NCBI GenBank assembly: GCA_937890825.1
Contig: CALADS010000069.1
Span: forward strand, 1-25,628
Reading direction: 5' to 3'
From: an uncultured Bacteroides sp.
Lineage (GTDB): Bacteria > Bacteroidota > Bacteroidia > Bacteroidales > Bacteroidaceae
Length of the DNA stretch: 25,628 bases
The notes beneath the pieces were generated by a model. It saw only the letters and a list, made by a program, of their open reading frames with translations, made no database searches and had not been told where the DNA came from. The position numbers were made by a program, and so were the translations under genes. Of this stretch, positions 1 to 6,792 are shown one piece after another. Each line of letters begins with the position of its first letter. The stretch's first letter is position 1.

Positions 1-283
1 TCAGGTCATTACAGCCTAAAACAATTATTTAATTATCCGTCGATTATTCCTCAACGGCAGCCTGCGCCGCAACGATTCATCTCTTAGTACAAGACACTTA
101 GGTGAAGTTTATTCAACATTTGGATTTTCATACCATCCGAAACAATTTTCGCGTTCAACTCTCCCACCCTGCTTTCATAAATCCAACAACCACAAAACAA
201 GCGTTTTTAAGAACTTTCTTCACCAGATGTAATAAGAGTATTGTTTTAACTATAAAAATCAAACACAGGTCAAATAAACAGTG
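1..283. other. Left edge, no confident gene
   Basis: Plus frame 1 is open from the window edge to a TAG at 85-87 (28 codons), so the tail of a rightward gene could end here, but nothing in it is recognisable. A 61-codon plus ORF at 102-287 has no family resemblance and runs antisense into the end of the leftward operon, so I do not call it. On the minus strand, just after the stop of the 284-604 gene, there is a weak inverted repeat (AACAC/GTGTT at about 263-287) followed by a short T run, a possible terminator for the lysogeny operon. Confidence 0.3.
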
Positions 284-604
284 TTAGCAGGAGTTTTTCT
301 TCCTCTCCTCCACCAGCGCATAATATAAGTCTACTGATTCATCCGTAGCAAAAGCTGATGCCCATTCATGGAAGTCCTTCTCCAGTCCGGTTGCCGGATC
401 GTAATAACAATCCTCCCACAAGCTGGTCAATGAAACCAGTGCGTCCACCGGGTCCGACCCATAAGCGTCCACCACTTCGGTACCACATTCTTCCAGGAGA
501 ATATCTATCCAGTCCTGACATTCCAGCGTGCCAGGATTCAAAAGAAGCGTTTGGAAAGCTACTGCTTTCAATTCTTCAAGTGGATTATAAATATCTTCTT
601 CCAT
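284..604 (-). CDS. Small acidic hypothetical protein
   Basis: An acidic 106-residue protein with no signal peptide or membrane segment, rich in Asp/Glu and with several Trp and Cys residues. It is predicted to be mostly helical. I do not recognise a named family, though proteins of this kind are common in Bacteroidales mobile elements. It starts at ATG 604 and is the last gene of the leftward operon that begins with the repressor. Its position suggests a lysogeny-associated accessory role, but nothing in the sequence shows a function. Confidence 0.6.
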   Translation of the reverse strand: MEEDIYNPLEELKAVAFQTLLLNPGTLECQDWIDILLEECGTEVVDAYGSDPVDALVSLTSLWEDCYYDPATGLEKDFHEWASAFATDESVDLYYALVEERKKNSC

Positions 605-612
605 ATCTTCAC

Positions 613-690
613 TTACAGATTTTTAATCCATTTCTTTCCTCGTGGAGTTTCCGTATAAATCCAAAATCCTACAGATTCTCCAGCCACTTC
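613..690 (-). pseudogene. Remnant copy of the membrane peptide C-terminus
   Basis: Directly downstream of the 34-residue membrane peptide, in another frame, the minus strand reads GFWIYTETPRGKKWIKNL before a stop at 615-613. This closely resembles the end of the upstream peptide (YAWTFTKPGKKWLENL). No ATG start or membrane segment precedes it; a stop and a possible GTG lie just upstream. It looks like the leftover 3' end of a duplicated gene, or of a gene replaced by recombination. The similarity was judged by eye over about 16 residues. Confidence 0.4.
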
Positions 691-773
691 TTACCGGGCT
701 TTGTAAACGTCCACGCATACAAAATTCCTCCAACTATGCCAGCTACTAAAAAAACAATTCCCAATGTATCCAT
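669..773 (-). CDS. 34-residue single-pass membrane peptide
   Basis: This short ORF starts at ATG 773-771 and ends at TAG 671-669. Residues 4-23 form a hydrophobic Gly-rich membrane helix (LGIVFLVAGIVGGILYAW), followed by a basic tail with GKKW, giving a small inner-membrane peptide with its positive end probably in the cytoplasm. It fits the gap between the DUF6722-like gene and the acidic gene with operon-like spacing, and a C-terminal copy lies just after it. Its function is unknown; a superinfection or membrane-stress role would be speculation. Confidence 0.6.
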   Translation of the reverse strand: MDTLGIVFLVAGIVGGILYAWTFTKPGKKWLENL

Positions 774-780
774 ATCTTTA

Positions 781-1023
781 TTATTTTAATATTCTATTTG
801 CCAATGAAGCAAATATATAGGTCGTAATCACTCCTATAACTATTGTTTCCCAACTAATTTCATTTGTCGAACTTGAAAACATAGGCGTTAGCCCGCCTAT
901 TACAATTCCGGCAAAAATCAGTTTAGACAAGTCGAAGAAATACCCAGCAAGCTTTTCTCTTCTTGAGTCATTCCTCTTCTTGGCTTCTTCCTTTCTCATC
1001 CTGCTGTTATCAAAGTTACTCAT
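781..1023 (-). CDS. DUF6722-like two-helix membrane protein
   Basis: An 80-residue protein. The first 25 residues are strongly charged (MRKEEAKKRNDSRREK), followed by a hydrophobic segment at about residues 29-49 and a second at about 58-76. The layout (basic amphipathic start, two membrane helices, very short tail) matches the DUF6722 family of small Bacteroidales membrane proteins, whose function is unknown. It starts at ATG 1023, just after the stop of the nuclease-fusion gene, so it is probably co-transcribed with the repressor. A phage immunity or exclusion role is possible but not shown. Confidence 0.6.
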   Translation of the reverse strand: MSNFDNSRMRKEEAKKRNDSRREKLAGYFFDLSKLIFAGIVIGGLTPMFSSSTNEISWETIVIGVITTYIFASLANRILK

Positions 1024-1037
1024 CTCCTTTCACCCGT

Positions 1038-2114
1038 TTATTTAATTCGATTAAAAGAATTCAACATATAATCTACATTTTCTTCTCCGACAAATAAACT
1101 ACTCATATTTTGATTAAATCGCAATGATATATACTTATCACCCTTTGTTATGCCTCTTTCTATTAATCTTCTTATATCATCAGCAGTTGCGATTATGAAC
1201 TGAGTCGTTTCTGCACGAGCTACGATTATATAATAACAATCATTGGCATTATATCTTTCATAACTCTTTGTCTTAATTTGTACTCCAAAATTCTCAGACT
1301 TTACCTGAACCGTCTTAACCTGTATATAGTAGGTCTTATTGTGCTTCATCGCAACAATATCAATTCCATCATCCACAGACATCCGAGAAACATTATATTC
1401 TCTAAACAACAACTCACTACAAACAGCCATTTCTCCTGCTGAACCCATATAAAGTGATTCTATTGATACTGGCTGTTCTATTGGTTGTAATATTGGCGCA
1501 GGTTTTTTGGGTTCTTTCTTAACCTTTGGCTTTCTTAACCTATAGATTCCTTTTTTAAATCCACCCTTTCCGTTTTTCACTCTTTCATATAGAGAATCTT
1601 TATTTTCAACGCGTTTTCCTTTTACTATCTTGGTTATAGCATTAGACATATAAGACGATACTTTCTTACGAAGCTCATCTAAGTCATATTCTTTATAGTC
1701 AGAGTCTTTATCTTGTATTTCAAGTGCTATATCATCAATACTCATTTCTTGATAATTCACACCTTGAATCATGAAAGCATCATATACAGCATCTTTTATT
1801 GTTTTCATAGAATTATAAGGTATTTTGTTTTTAACTATTTCTTTATCTAATATGCTTGCCCACTCCTCAAGCGTGTGCACCTCTCCATCAACGGGAAGTT
1901 TACACTTCCACATCTCCGTAACAAACGCATCTATCTCGTTCTCGCTTAATCCGGCATCTGTCAATTTCCCTTCAAGCACCTTACGCATCTGTTTCTCCCA
2001 CTCCTCGAAGTTGCGCACACCTTTCTTCAAAAAGACATAACCCACCTTAGCACCGGCTACAAGAATCTTGCCAGCTATTTCTACCTGCTCAGATGTTAAA
2101 TCTTTTATGTGCAT
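1038..2114 (-). CDS. Winged-helix / PD-(D/E)XK nuclease-like fusion protein
   Basis: A 358-residue protein with three parts. Residues 1-95 form a helical domain (LTSEQVEIAGKILVAGAK...) of a type seen at the ends of large Bacteroidales phage and plasmid proteins. Residues about 100-195 look like a HARE-HTH type winged helix ending in KKGIYRLRK. After a Lys/Pro-rich linker (195-215), residues 222-358 look like a PD-(D/E)XK fold, with E228, D252 (GIDIV) and Q265-x-K267 (YIQVKT) as candidate active-site residues. Its ATG shares one base with the repressor stop (TAATG), so the two are translationally coupled. It may be a DNA-targeting nuclease used for exclusion, or a partner of the repressor. Domain calls are by eye. 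Confidence 0.65.
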   Translation of the reverse strand: MHIKDLTSEQVEIAGKILVAGAKVGYVFLKKGVRNFEEWEKQMRKVLEGKLTDAGLSENEIDAFVTEMWKCKLPVDGEVHTLEEWASILDKEIVKNKIPYNSMKTIKDAVYDAFMIQGVNYQEMSIDDIALEIQDKDSDYKEYDLDELRKKVSSYMSNAITKIVKGKRVENKDSLYERVKNGKGGFKKGIYRLRKPKVKKEPKKPAPILQPIEQPVSIESLYMGSAGEMAVCSELLFREYNVSRMSVDDGIDIVAMKHNKTYYIQVKTVQVKSENFGVQIKTKSYERYNANDCYYIIVARAETTQFIIATADDIRRLIERGITKGDKYISLRFNQNMSSLFVGEENVDYMLNSFNRIK

Positions 2115-2503
2115 TATTTTCTTTCCATCAACACCTTTATCAGTCTTTCTTTTTCAACTACAATGGCTTCCAATGACCTAATCCGCTCTTTAAGTATAGC
2201 TGTATCAGCACAGCCTGCAACTGTAACATCACCGTTCAAACTGGCTGGGCTAAAATCCCCATTAGTCTCCACTTTATTAATTTGCGAAGATGATTCATCA
2301 GCACAAAAGCACTCAAAGAAATTGAAATCAAGTGCTTCACTAATTGATATTAGTTTATCGGTATCTATACTGGACTTATCAAGTATTCTATTCACATTCT
2401 GCTGCGGTATACCAATTCTTCTTCCAAATTCCGACTTTGAAAGGCCAAGTTCATCCAACTTATGTGCAATAACTAAACCAATATTAATGTTCTCAACTTT
2501 CAT
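2114..2503 (-). CDS. XRE-family repressor-like transcriptional regulator
   Basis: A 129-residue cytoplasmic DNA-binding protein. Residues 8-65 form an XRE helix-turn-helix (LDELGLSKSEFGRRIGIPQQ, then NVNRILDK). A polar linker follows, and the C-terminal 30 residues (ILKERIRSLEAIVVEKERLI) form a coiled coil suited to dimerisation. It is transcribed divergently from the early operon, next to an array of palindromes, which is the classic position of a phage CI-like repressor. It lacks the S24/LexA autoprotease domain, so induction probably does not go through direct RecA-stimulated self-cleavage. A possible -7 box for it (CACATTTG, one mismatch) lies at 2525-2532. Confidence 0.75.
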   Translation of the reverse strand: MKVENINIGLVIAHKLDELGLSKSEFGRRIGIPQQNVNRILDKSSIDTDKLISISEALDFNFFECFCADESSSQINKVETNGDFSPASLNGDVTVAGCADTAILKERIRSLEAIVVEKERLIKVLMERK

Positions 2504-2516
2504 ACAAATCAGATGC

Positions 2517-2525
2517 GATTAAATC
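2517..2525. promoter_or_regulatory. Operator-like site near the repressor start
   Basis: GATT-A-AATC, a short inverted repeat between the repressor start and its possible -7 box. It shares the GATT/AATC half-sites of the palindrome at 2583-2596 and could be an autoregulatory operator. Nine bases are weak evidence on their own. Confidence 0.25.
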
Positions 2526-2569
2526 AAATGTGTTAAATATAGTAAAAATAACTCTATTTTTAAATCATA

Positions 2570-2583
2570 TTAGATTTATCTAA
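2570..2583. promoter_or_regulatory. Palindromic operator 1 (TTAGAT-TT-ATCTAA)
   Basis: Perfect 6-bp inverted repeat arms around a TT centre. It lies where the -33 region of the rightward promoter would be and directly abuts a second palindrome with the same TT centre, 13 bp away centre to centre. Its position between the repressor and the early operon makes it a likely repressor binding site. Confidence 0.5.
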
Positions 2584-2596
2584 ATCATTTATGATT
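2583..2596. promoter_or_regulatory. Palindromic operator 2 (AATCAT-TT-ATGATT)
   Basis: Perfect 6-bp inverted repeat arms around a TT centre. Its last base is the first base of the -7 box at 2596-2603, so a bound repressor would block promoter recognition. Confidence 0.5.
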
Positions 2597-2603
2597 ATAT
2601 TTG
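2596..2603 (+). promoter_or_regulatory. Rightward early promoter -7 box (TATATTTG)
   Basis: An exact match to the Bacteroides -7 consensus TAnnTTTG, 72 bases upstream of the first early gene. No clear TTTG -33 element is visible, and that region is occupied by operator 1, so the promoter may depend on an activator or simply be weak. Transcription would start near 2609. Confidence 0.5.
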
Positions 2604-2633
2604 CATCGCAATCGCAATAGAATTGCAATGCAA
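2601..2633. repeat. Nested palindrome at the early transcription start
   Basis: Outer arms TTGCAT (2601-2606) and ATGCAA (2628-2633) enclose an inner stem GCAAT-AGA-ATTGC (2614-2626). The 5' side also repeats CGCAAT in tandem. It spans the expected transcription start, so it may be a second type of operator (for example for a Cro-like protein) or form a leader hairpin. Confidence 0.4.
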
Positions 2634-2674
2634 CTCTCTGAGTTTAATTAGCGAATATACAAATTTTATGTGAA

Positions 2675-2905
2675 ATGAACAACGAAAAAGTAGAGAAAAA
2701 CAAGTACCTAGTAAAGAAAGTGTCGATGATTGACACCATGCGTAATATGCCAGTTGGCAGGCCGGTACAATTCGATGCAAAAGAATGCGGTCCAATGTCG
2801 TCAGCCCGTTCTGCCGCCACTCGTCTTGCGCAGGCCGGTGAAGGTGAATGGATTGTTGCTTCTGACGACAATGGCGTAACCTTCATAATTCTCCGTAAAT
2901 CATAA
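2675..2905 (+). CDS. First early-operon protein, hypothetical
   Basis: A 76-residue soluble protein: basic N-terminus (MNNEKVEKNKYLVKK), central region GRPVQFDAKECGPMSSARSA and a beta-like end (WIVASDDNGVTFIILRKS). The Ser/Ala/Arg-rich stretch followed by ATRLAQAGEGEW resembles small proteins that open early operons in Bacteroidales prophages, some annotated only as DNA-binding. I cannot assign a family. As the first gene after the operator-controlled promoter it is a candidate regulator such as a Cro or antirepressor function, by position only. Confidence 0.6.
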   Translation: MNNEKVEKNKYLVKKVSMIDTMRNMPVGRPVQFDAKECGPMSSARSAATRLAQAGEGEWIVASDDNGVTFIILRKS

Positions 2906-2973
2906 AAATATACACTAATTGAAGTCCGTTCCGAATTAAGGATAGTTTTCACATTTCCTTTGCAAAAAAAGAT

Positions 2974-3339
2974 ATGAAACAAATAGCAATACTCACAATA
3001 ACCATTGAAGGAAGCAGCAAGAGCCATTATAGCCCCAATCCCGATAGAGACTATTACAATCTCAACAGCCGCACCATTACAGTACGGCTGTTCGGAATAC
3101 CGATTTTCAGAAAGAGAGAATCATACATCCATGATAAGTGATTTTACTTCATCGTACGAAAGCTCGGTAACTATACTGCCATTTACAAGATGCAGACAGC
3201 TGCCATTACCGCTTTTCTGTACACTGACAATCTGATTCACGTTGACAAAATGCACGTCACCCATACAGGGATTTCAATAAAATGTTTCATACTTCTTAAT
3301 TTTTTGATTAGACACCACAAAATTAAGAAAATCCCGTGA
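2974..3339 (+). pseudogene. Early-operon gene interrupted by an in-frame TGA
   Basis: From ATG 2974 the frame reads 55 codons (MKQIAILTITIEGSSK...KRESYIHDK) to a TGA at 3139-3141. It then stays open for 65 more codons (FYFIVRKLGNYTAIYKMQ...) to a TGA at 3337. The downstream half has normal protein-like composition and continues naturally, so I read this as one gene of about 120 residues broken by a nonsense change. Alternatively it is a real 55-residue protein, or the TGA is read through. TGA works as an ordinary stop elsewhere in the window (for example 8966, 13427, 14753), so a changed genetic code is not supported. Function unknown. Confidence 0.5.
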
Positions 3340-3403
3340 AGAGCCGCCTTCCAAGCCCGGATGAACTTACCGGGGCGGGAACTTAAATAAAAACAATAAA
3401 GTC

Positions 3404-3634
3404 ATGAACAATATCTATTCATTCCTAAGAATTGCAGTGCTTACATCCTTGCTAGCTGTAGCAATGGTATGCTTGATTTCTGAACCTACTAGTGAAAATA
3501 GTTGGTATCTGGTATTCTTCGCGTCAAAAGTCGTAGGAGTGCTCGCGGTCTACCTATTCTATCGCCTAATTAATCACTGGAACAAAAGCGAGTTGAAAAA
3601 GATTGCTAAATACTGTAATGAGGAGGACCTGTAA
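3404..3634 (+). CDS. Small two-helix membrane protein
   Basis: A 76-residue protein with hydrophobic segments at about residues 7-26 (LRIAVLTSLLAVAMVCLI) and 36-56 (LVFFASKVVGVLAVYLFYRL), then a charged cytoplasmic-type tail (NKSELKKIAKYCNEEDL). It is translationally coupled to the next gene: its TAA shares a base with the next ATG at 3634. Family unknown. Small early membrane proteins in phages often act on the host envelope, but nothing here proves it. Confidence 0.65.
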   Translation: MNNIYSFLRIAVLTSLLAVAMVCLISEPTSENSWYLVFFASKVVGVLAVYLFYRLINHWNKSELKKIAKYCNEEDL

Positions 3635-3906
3635 TGCAAACTATCGAATTTCCCGATAAGCTGGTCACTTACGATACGTTCATGAACGACTTGGCTGAAC
3701 GAATAGCATACAAGCTTCAGCGTGCAGCCAATGATCCTGAATTTATCAACCAACGAAAAGCATTCCAAATGTTTGGCCGTGCCAATGTAGAACGTTGGCG
3801 CCGCACCGGACAAGTAAAATGCTACAAGCGTCCAGGCTCTGTAGAGTACCGCACGGCAGACCTCAGGCTCCTGCAATCAACAATACAAGATTATTTAAAA
3901 CGATAA
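3634..3906 (+). CDS. Excisionase-like / HTH DNA-binding protein
   Basis: A 90-residue basic protein. After a helical N-terminus, residues 40-75 read RKAFQMFGRANVERWRRTGQ and then KCYKRPGSVEYRTADL. This looks like a compact helix-turn-helix with a wing, as in excisionase and MerR-like proteins of Bacteroidales mobile elements, where a helix (FGRANVERW) precedes a basic wing with Arg/Lys-Pro-Gly. It probably binds DNA in recombination or transcription control. No integrase is visible in this window to pair with it. The domain call is by pattern only. Confidence 0.5.
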   Translation: MQTIEFPDKLVTYDTFMNDLAERIAYKLQRAANDPEFINQRKAFQMFGRANVERWRRTGQVKCYKRPGSVEYRTADLRLLQSTIQDYLKR

Positions 3907-3922
3907 CCTAAAATCAATCAAT

Positions 3923-4195
3923 ATGGACTATTGCATCTATAAAACTATCGATGGCGTGAATCCCCGTGTTATACACACCTTCACCCAGGAAGCCACAGGA
4001 AGAAAGGCAAAGCGTACAGCTGAAGACAAACTTCAAGAAATGTGGCTGCGCGTATGCACAAAACCCGACCAATTCCATCATGCGAAGGGTGATAAGACAG
4101 AGATCTCATACTCTTACCCTATCAGCACTAGCAAAGTGGTCACAGTCCGATTCTATATTGCCCCGGCTCCAAAAGCCAAACGGACAACCAAATAA
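3923..4195 (+). CDS. Hypothetical early protein (90 aa)
   Basis: A basic 90-residue soluble protein with an alternating strand/helix pattern and a Lys/Arg-Pro-rich tail (APAPKAKRTTK) that could bind nucleic acid. I chose this frame over the overlapping one at 3966-4205 because its ATG lies 17 bases after the previous stop and its composition is more natural. It sits just upstream of recT, so it belongs to the recombination operon by position. Family not recognised. Confidence 0.55.
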   Translation: MDYCIYKTIDGVNPRVIHTFTQEATGRKAKRTAEDKLQEMWLRVCTKPDQFHHAKGDKTEISYSYPISTSKVVTVRFYIAPAPKAKRTTK

Positions 4196-4217
4196 TAAAC
4201 TCTAAAACATAAGCATT

Positions 4218-5165
4218 ATGAGCAACATTCAAATTACAGTTGATGCAATCAACAAAATGAAACCCTTAGAAATTGTTGAATCTCCCATCATACGGGATAA
4301 GTTCATTTCCATCTGGGACACTCTTTGGGGAGAAGGTGAAGGAGAGGCAGCCTACGAACGTGAAGCCAATTATTTTAATGCACAACTTCGTGAAACCAAT
4401 AACGGCAAACTGCAAGCATGCACTTCGTTCTCCATCTTCACTGCCTTTATCGACCTGGCTGTATGCGGTCTTTCCCTAGAACCTGGTGTCCGTGCACTGA
4501 CTTACTTGATTGGTCGTAATACCAATATAGGTACAAAAGACCAACCTCGTTATGAATCTCGCGTCAAGCTTACCATTTCCGGCTACGGTGAATTGGTATT
4601 GCGTGCCCGTTGCGGACAAATCAGACATGCAGACAACCCGGTATTGGTTTATGCCAATGACGAATTTTCCTTCAGTGACTGCAATGGCCGCAAGGAAGTA
4701 AACTACAAGTGTAACCTTCCGCACGCAGGACAACCTATTATTGCCTGCTATCTACGCATCACTCGTTCAGATGGTACAATCGACTACTCTGTGATGCTCG
4801 AAGAAGACTGGGTACGACTAGCCGGTTATTCACAAAAACAGAATTCATACTTCGACAAAGCAAAAAACCAATGGGTTGGTACTGCAAACGCTCTCTACGG
4901 TGTGGATAACAAAGGTGCTGTACATATTGACCCAGGTTTCCTCATGGCGAAGTGTATCAAACATGCCTTCAAAACATATCCTAAAATGAGAATTGGCCGT
5001 GGTACAGAATTGCAAACTGAGCAGAAGGAAGAAGCAGATAAGCTGGATGAACTTTATGGAATTGATGCTACTCATGAAGAACTTCAACAATCACCTGCAC
5101 CCTACGGAAACAACGAGATTCCCTCTGGAGTAACTGTCGACGCAGACGATGATGATGGATTCTAA
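4218..5165 (+). CDS. recT: RecT-family single-strand annealing protein
   Basis: A 315-residue RecT-type recombinase, which coats single-stranded DNA left by a 5'-3' exonuclease and anneals it to complementary DNA. The family core is visible: a helical N-terminus, then FTAFIDLAVCGLSLEPGVRA with YLIGRN (about 76-101), where RecT proteins carry the 'xxGLxL.....AYLIP' block, followed by the KLTISGYGELVLRARCG region and a C-terminal helical part (HAFKTYPKMRIGRGTEL). The acidic tail (VDADDDDGF) resembles those of SSB-type partners and may recruit host proteins. It shares the operon with a RecE-like nuclease 1.6 kb downstream. Confidence 0.85.
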   Translation: MSNIQITVDAINKMKPLEIVESPIIRDKFISIWDTLWGEGEGEAAYEREANYFNAQLRETNNGKLQACTSFSIFTAFIDLAVCGLSLEPGVRALTYLIGRNTNIGTKDQPRYESRVKLTISGYGELVLRARCGQIRHADNPVLVYANDEFSFSDCNGRKEVNYKCNLPHAGQPIIACYLRITRSDGTIDYSVMLEEDWVRLAGYSQKQNSYFDKAKNQWVGTANALYGVDNKGAVHIDPGFLMAKCIKHAFKTYPKMRIGRGTELQTEQKEEADKLDELYGIDATHEELQQSPAPYGNNEIPSGVTVDADDDDGF

Positions 5166-5325
5166 TCACAAAAAGAAATCAGCGTGTGCAGGATGTCCTC
5201 ATACAGTCAGACTAATTAACGGATTATTCTGTACACGTCTGAATAGATATGTAGCATATGTCACAAAGCAACCTTGTACACTTATTATCAACAATCTAAA
5301 ACCAAAAAGCAATGGCAAACAATAA
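5155..5325 (+). CDS. Small Cys-rich protein bridging recT and the next gene
   Basis: A 56-residue ORF. Its ATG (5155) overlaps the end of recT by 11 bases and its TAA (5323-5325) overlaps the start of the next gene by 14. Four cysteines (C11, C14, C26, C41) in a C-x2-C...C...C layout (KSACAGCPHTVRL, GLFCTRL, KQPCT) suggest a small metal-binding fold. Without it there would be an unusually long gap in a tightly packed operon. Similar small Cys proteins recur downstream (13226, 14036, 14221, 14486). Function unknown. Confidence 0.55.
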   Translation: MDSNHKKKSACAGCPHTVRLINGLFCTRLNRYVAYVTKQPCTLIINNLKPKSNGKQ

Positions 5326-6520
5326 TTCGCTCGTGGTATTTGAACCGGAAAACGTTCAAACCATCGCAGAAATTGGCCCGGTGGCCATAAAAGAAAACAA
5401 TGTATCTCACGACCGATGCCTGGAAGCTGGCCGTAATTTACTTGCACGCATACAGCAAGAAGGCATGAACGACCAACTTGATCAAGACGTTGCGCTCTAT
5501 ATAGAAAAGGCTAAGAAGACGGTGAAGAAGATGAATGATAAGAGAACTCCGGTAACAAAACTCTTCGACGCTATTCGTACTTCCTTCACCGCTCTCGAAG
5601 CTGATGTTAATCCATCCAATAAAGGTAGCATCCCGGCCGAACTGCAAGAACATCGCAATCGCTATGCGGCAGCCAAACGTGAAGAACAACTTCGCAAACA
5701 ACGCGAAGAAGCTGCACGCCAAGCCAGGATACAAGCCATACAGCGATACAGTCTCGATGTGGAACAAATCCTGATAACACAACTCAATAACCACATTGTC
5801 GGTATGATCAATTCTATGACTGCTGTCATGGATAGACTATCTCTCGACAATTACGAACAATCTTATGACAATATTAGCAATGTCGAGGTTGAACTGCAAG
5901 ACGATTGGATTGATAATCTCAAATACACACTCATGATACCTTCCGGCCTTTCCACAACCGATTGTAAGAACATCGACAAGGAAGTGAAAGATAAAATTCG
6001 TCAACGTTGCCGCGAGCAATACGCTTCTGAAATTGGAGACTATCGGGCGGACATTCTAGACCGTATGCCCTCCAAGCGATTGGAGCTGCAACGCATAGCC
6101 AAGGCTAATGAAGAAGAGTCTGCACGCCTGAAAGCCGAATTGGAAGCCAAGGAACGTGAGGAAGCTGCACGCAAAGAACGTGAACTGCGAGAAGCTGAAG
6201 CTGCACAGAAAGCCGCACAGGAGCTGACTGCAAAGAAACAGGACATGGACAATCTGTTTGGCCAGGCACAGGTAGCCATGACCAATTATCAACCGAAGAC
6301 ACAAGTTAAGAAATCTATCAACGTACTGAATCCCGAAGGATTCATGGAAGTAGTTGGCCTATGGTGGTCGCAGTATGGATGCACTCTCAGTGTTGCAGAG
6401 CTGAGCAAGATCTTCTCCAAGCAGATAACATTCTGTAACAAGCTCGCAAATGACAAGGATAATCCTATGATGATCCAATCCGAACACATTGAATACGTTG
6501 AAGATGTAAAAGCTAGGTAA
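5312..6520 (+). CDS. Coiled-coil protein of the RecT operon
   Basis: A 402-residue soluble protein with no membrane segment. Two highly charged helices are likely coiled coils: about residues 110-140 (REEQLRKQREEAARQARI) and 260-310 (Glu/Lys/Ala-rich, AELEAKEREEAARKEREL). Between and after them are globular parts, and the C-terminal 70 residues (GFMEVVGLWWSQYGCTL...) look like a separate compact domain. I do not recognise a named family. Proteins of this layout lie next to recT in many Bacteroidales prophages, which suggests a recombination accessory role. That is inference from context. Confidence 0.65.
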   Translation: MANNNSLVVFEPENVQTIAEIGPVAIKENNVSHDRCLEAGRNLLARIQQEGMNDQLDQDVALYIEKAKKTVKKMNDKRTPVTKLFDAIRTSFTALEADVNPSNKGSIPAELQEHRNRYAAAKREEQLRKQREEAARQARIQAIQRYSLDVEQILITQLNNHIVGMINSMTAVMDRLSLDNYEQSYDNISNVEVELQDDWIDNLKYTLMIPSGLSTTDCKNIDKEVKDKIRQRCREQYASEIGDYRADILDRMPSKRLELQRIAKANEEESARLKAELEAKEREEAARKERELREAEAAQKAAQELTAKKQDMDNLFGQAQVAMTNYQPKTQVKKSINVLNPEGFMEVVGLWWSQYGCTLSVAELSKIFSKQITFCNKLANDKDNPMMIQSEHIEYVEDVKAR

Positions 6521-6522
6521 TT

Positions 6523-6792
6523 ATGATAGAAAGCGGTTATTATCCCCCTGGCGCAGAGTTCAACCCTCGTGCGCCATACAATCAGCCTCTCGAAGAAGAT
6601 TACGAATTTGCAGTGAAATGCGATTTCTACAATGAGGATGGCGATTTCATCGAAACAGATACAGTCTACGTTACTCTATTACTTTGTTACCACCCTAACG
6701 AATATGACAAAAGCCAAATTAGAAATTGGTTGTATGATGAAATTGATAGCAATTACAAAGACTTTGAAATAGCAGATTACGAATTATCATAA
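6523..6792 (+). CDS. Hypothetical acidic protein (89 aa)
   Basis: An acidic 89-residue protein beginning MIESGYYPPGAEFNPRAPYN, followed by a strand-rich part (YEFAVKCDFYNEDGDFIETD) and a helical acidic end. It starts two bases after the stop of the coiled-coil gene, and its TAA shares a base with the ATG of the RecE-like gene at 6792. This tight coupling suggests it is made together with the nuclease. Its acidic character could suit an inhibitor or partner of a DNA-binding protein, but no function is shown. Confidence 0.6.
   Translation: MIESGYYPPGAEFNPRAPYNQPLEEDYEFAVKCDFYNEDGDFIETDTVYVTLLLCYHPNEYDKSQIRNWLYDEIDSNYKDFEIADYELS

Noticed and set aside
102..287. 61-codon plus-strand ORF at the left edge
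   Set aside because: No family resemblance and no promoter. It overlaps the end of the leftward operon antisense.
3005..3235. 76-codon plus ORF in another frame of the 2974 gene
   Set aside because: Low-quality composition; the 2974 frame is more protein-like and starts right after a natural leader.
2974..3339. Phage-wide TGA recoding
   Set aside because: Several genes end in TGA at normal overlaps with the next start codon (8966, 12994, 13427, 14753).
3966..4205. 79-codon plus ORF overlapping the 3923 gene
   Set aside because: A shadow of the better-placed gene at 3923.
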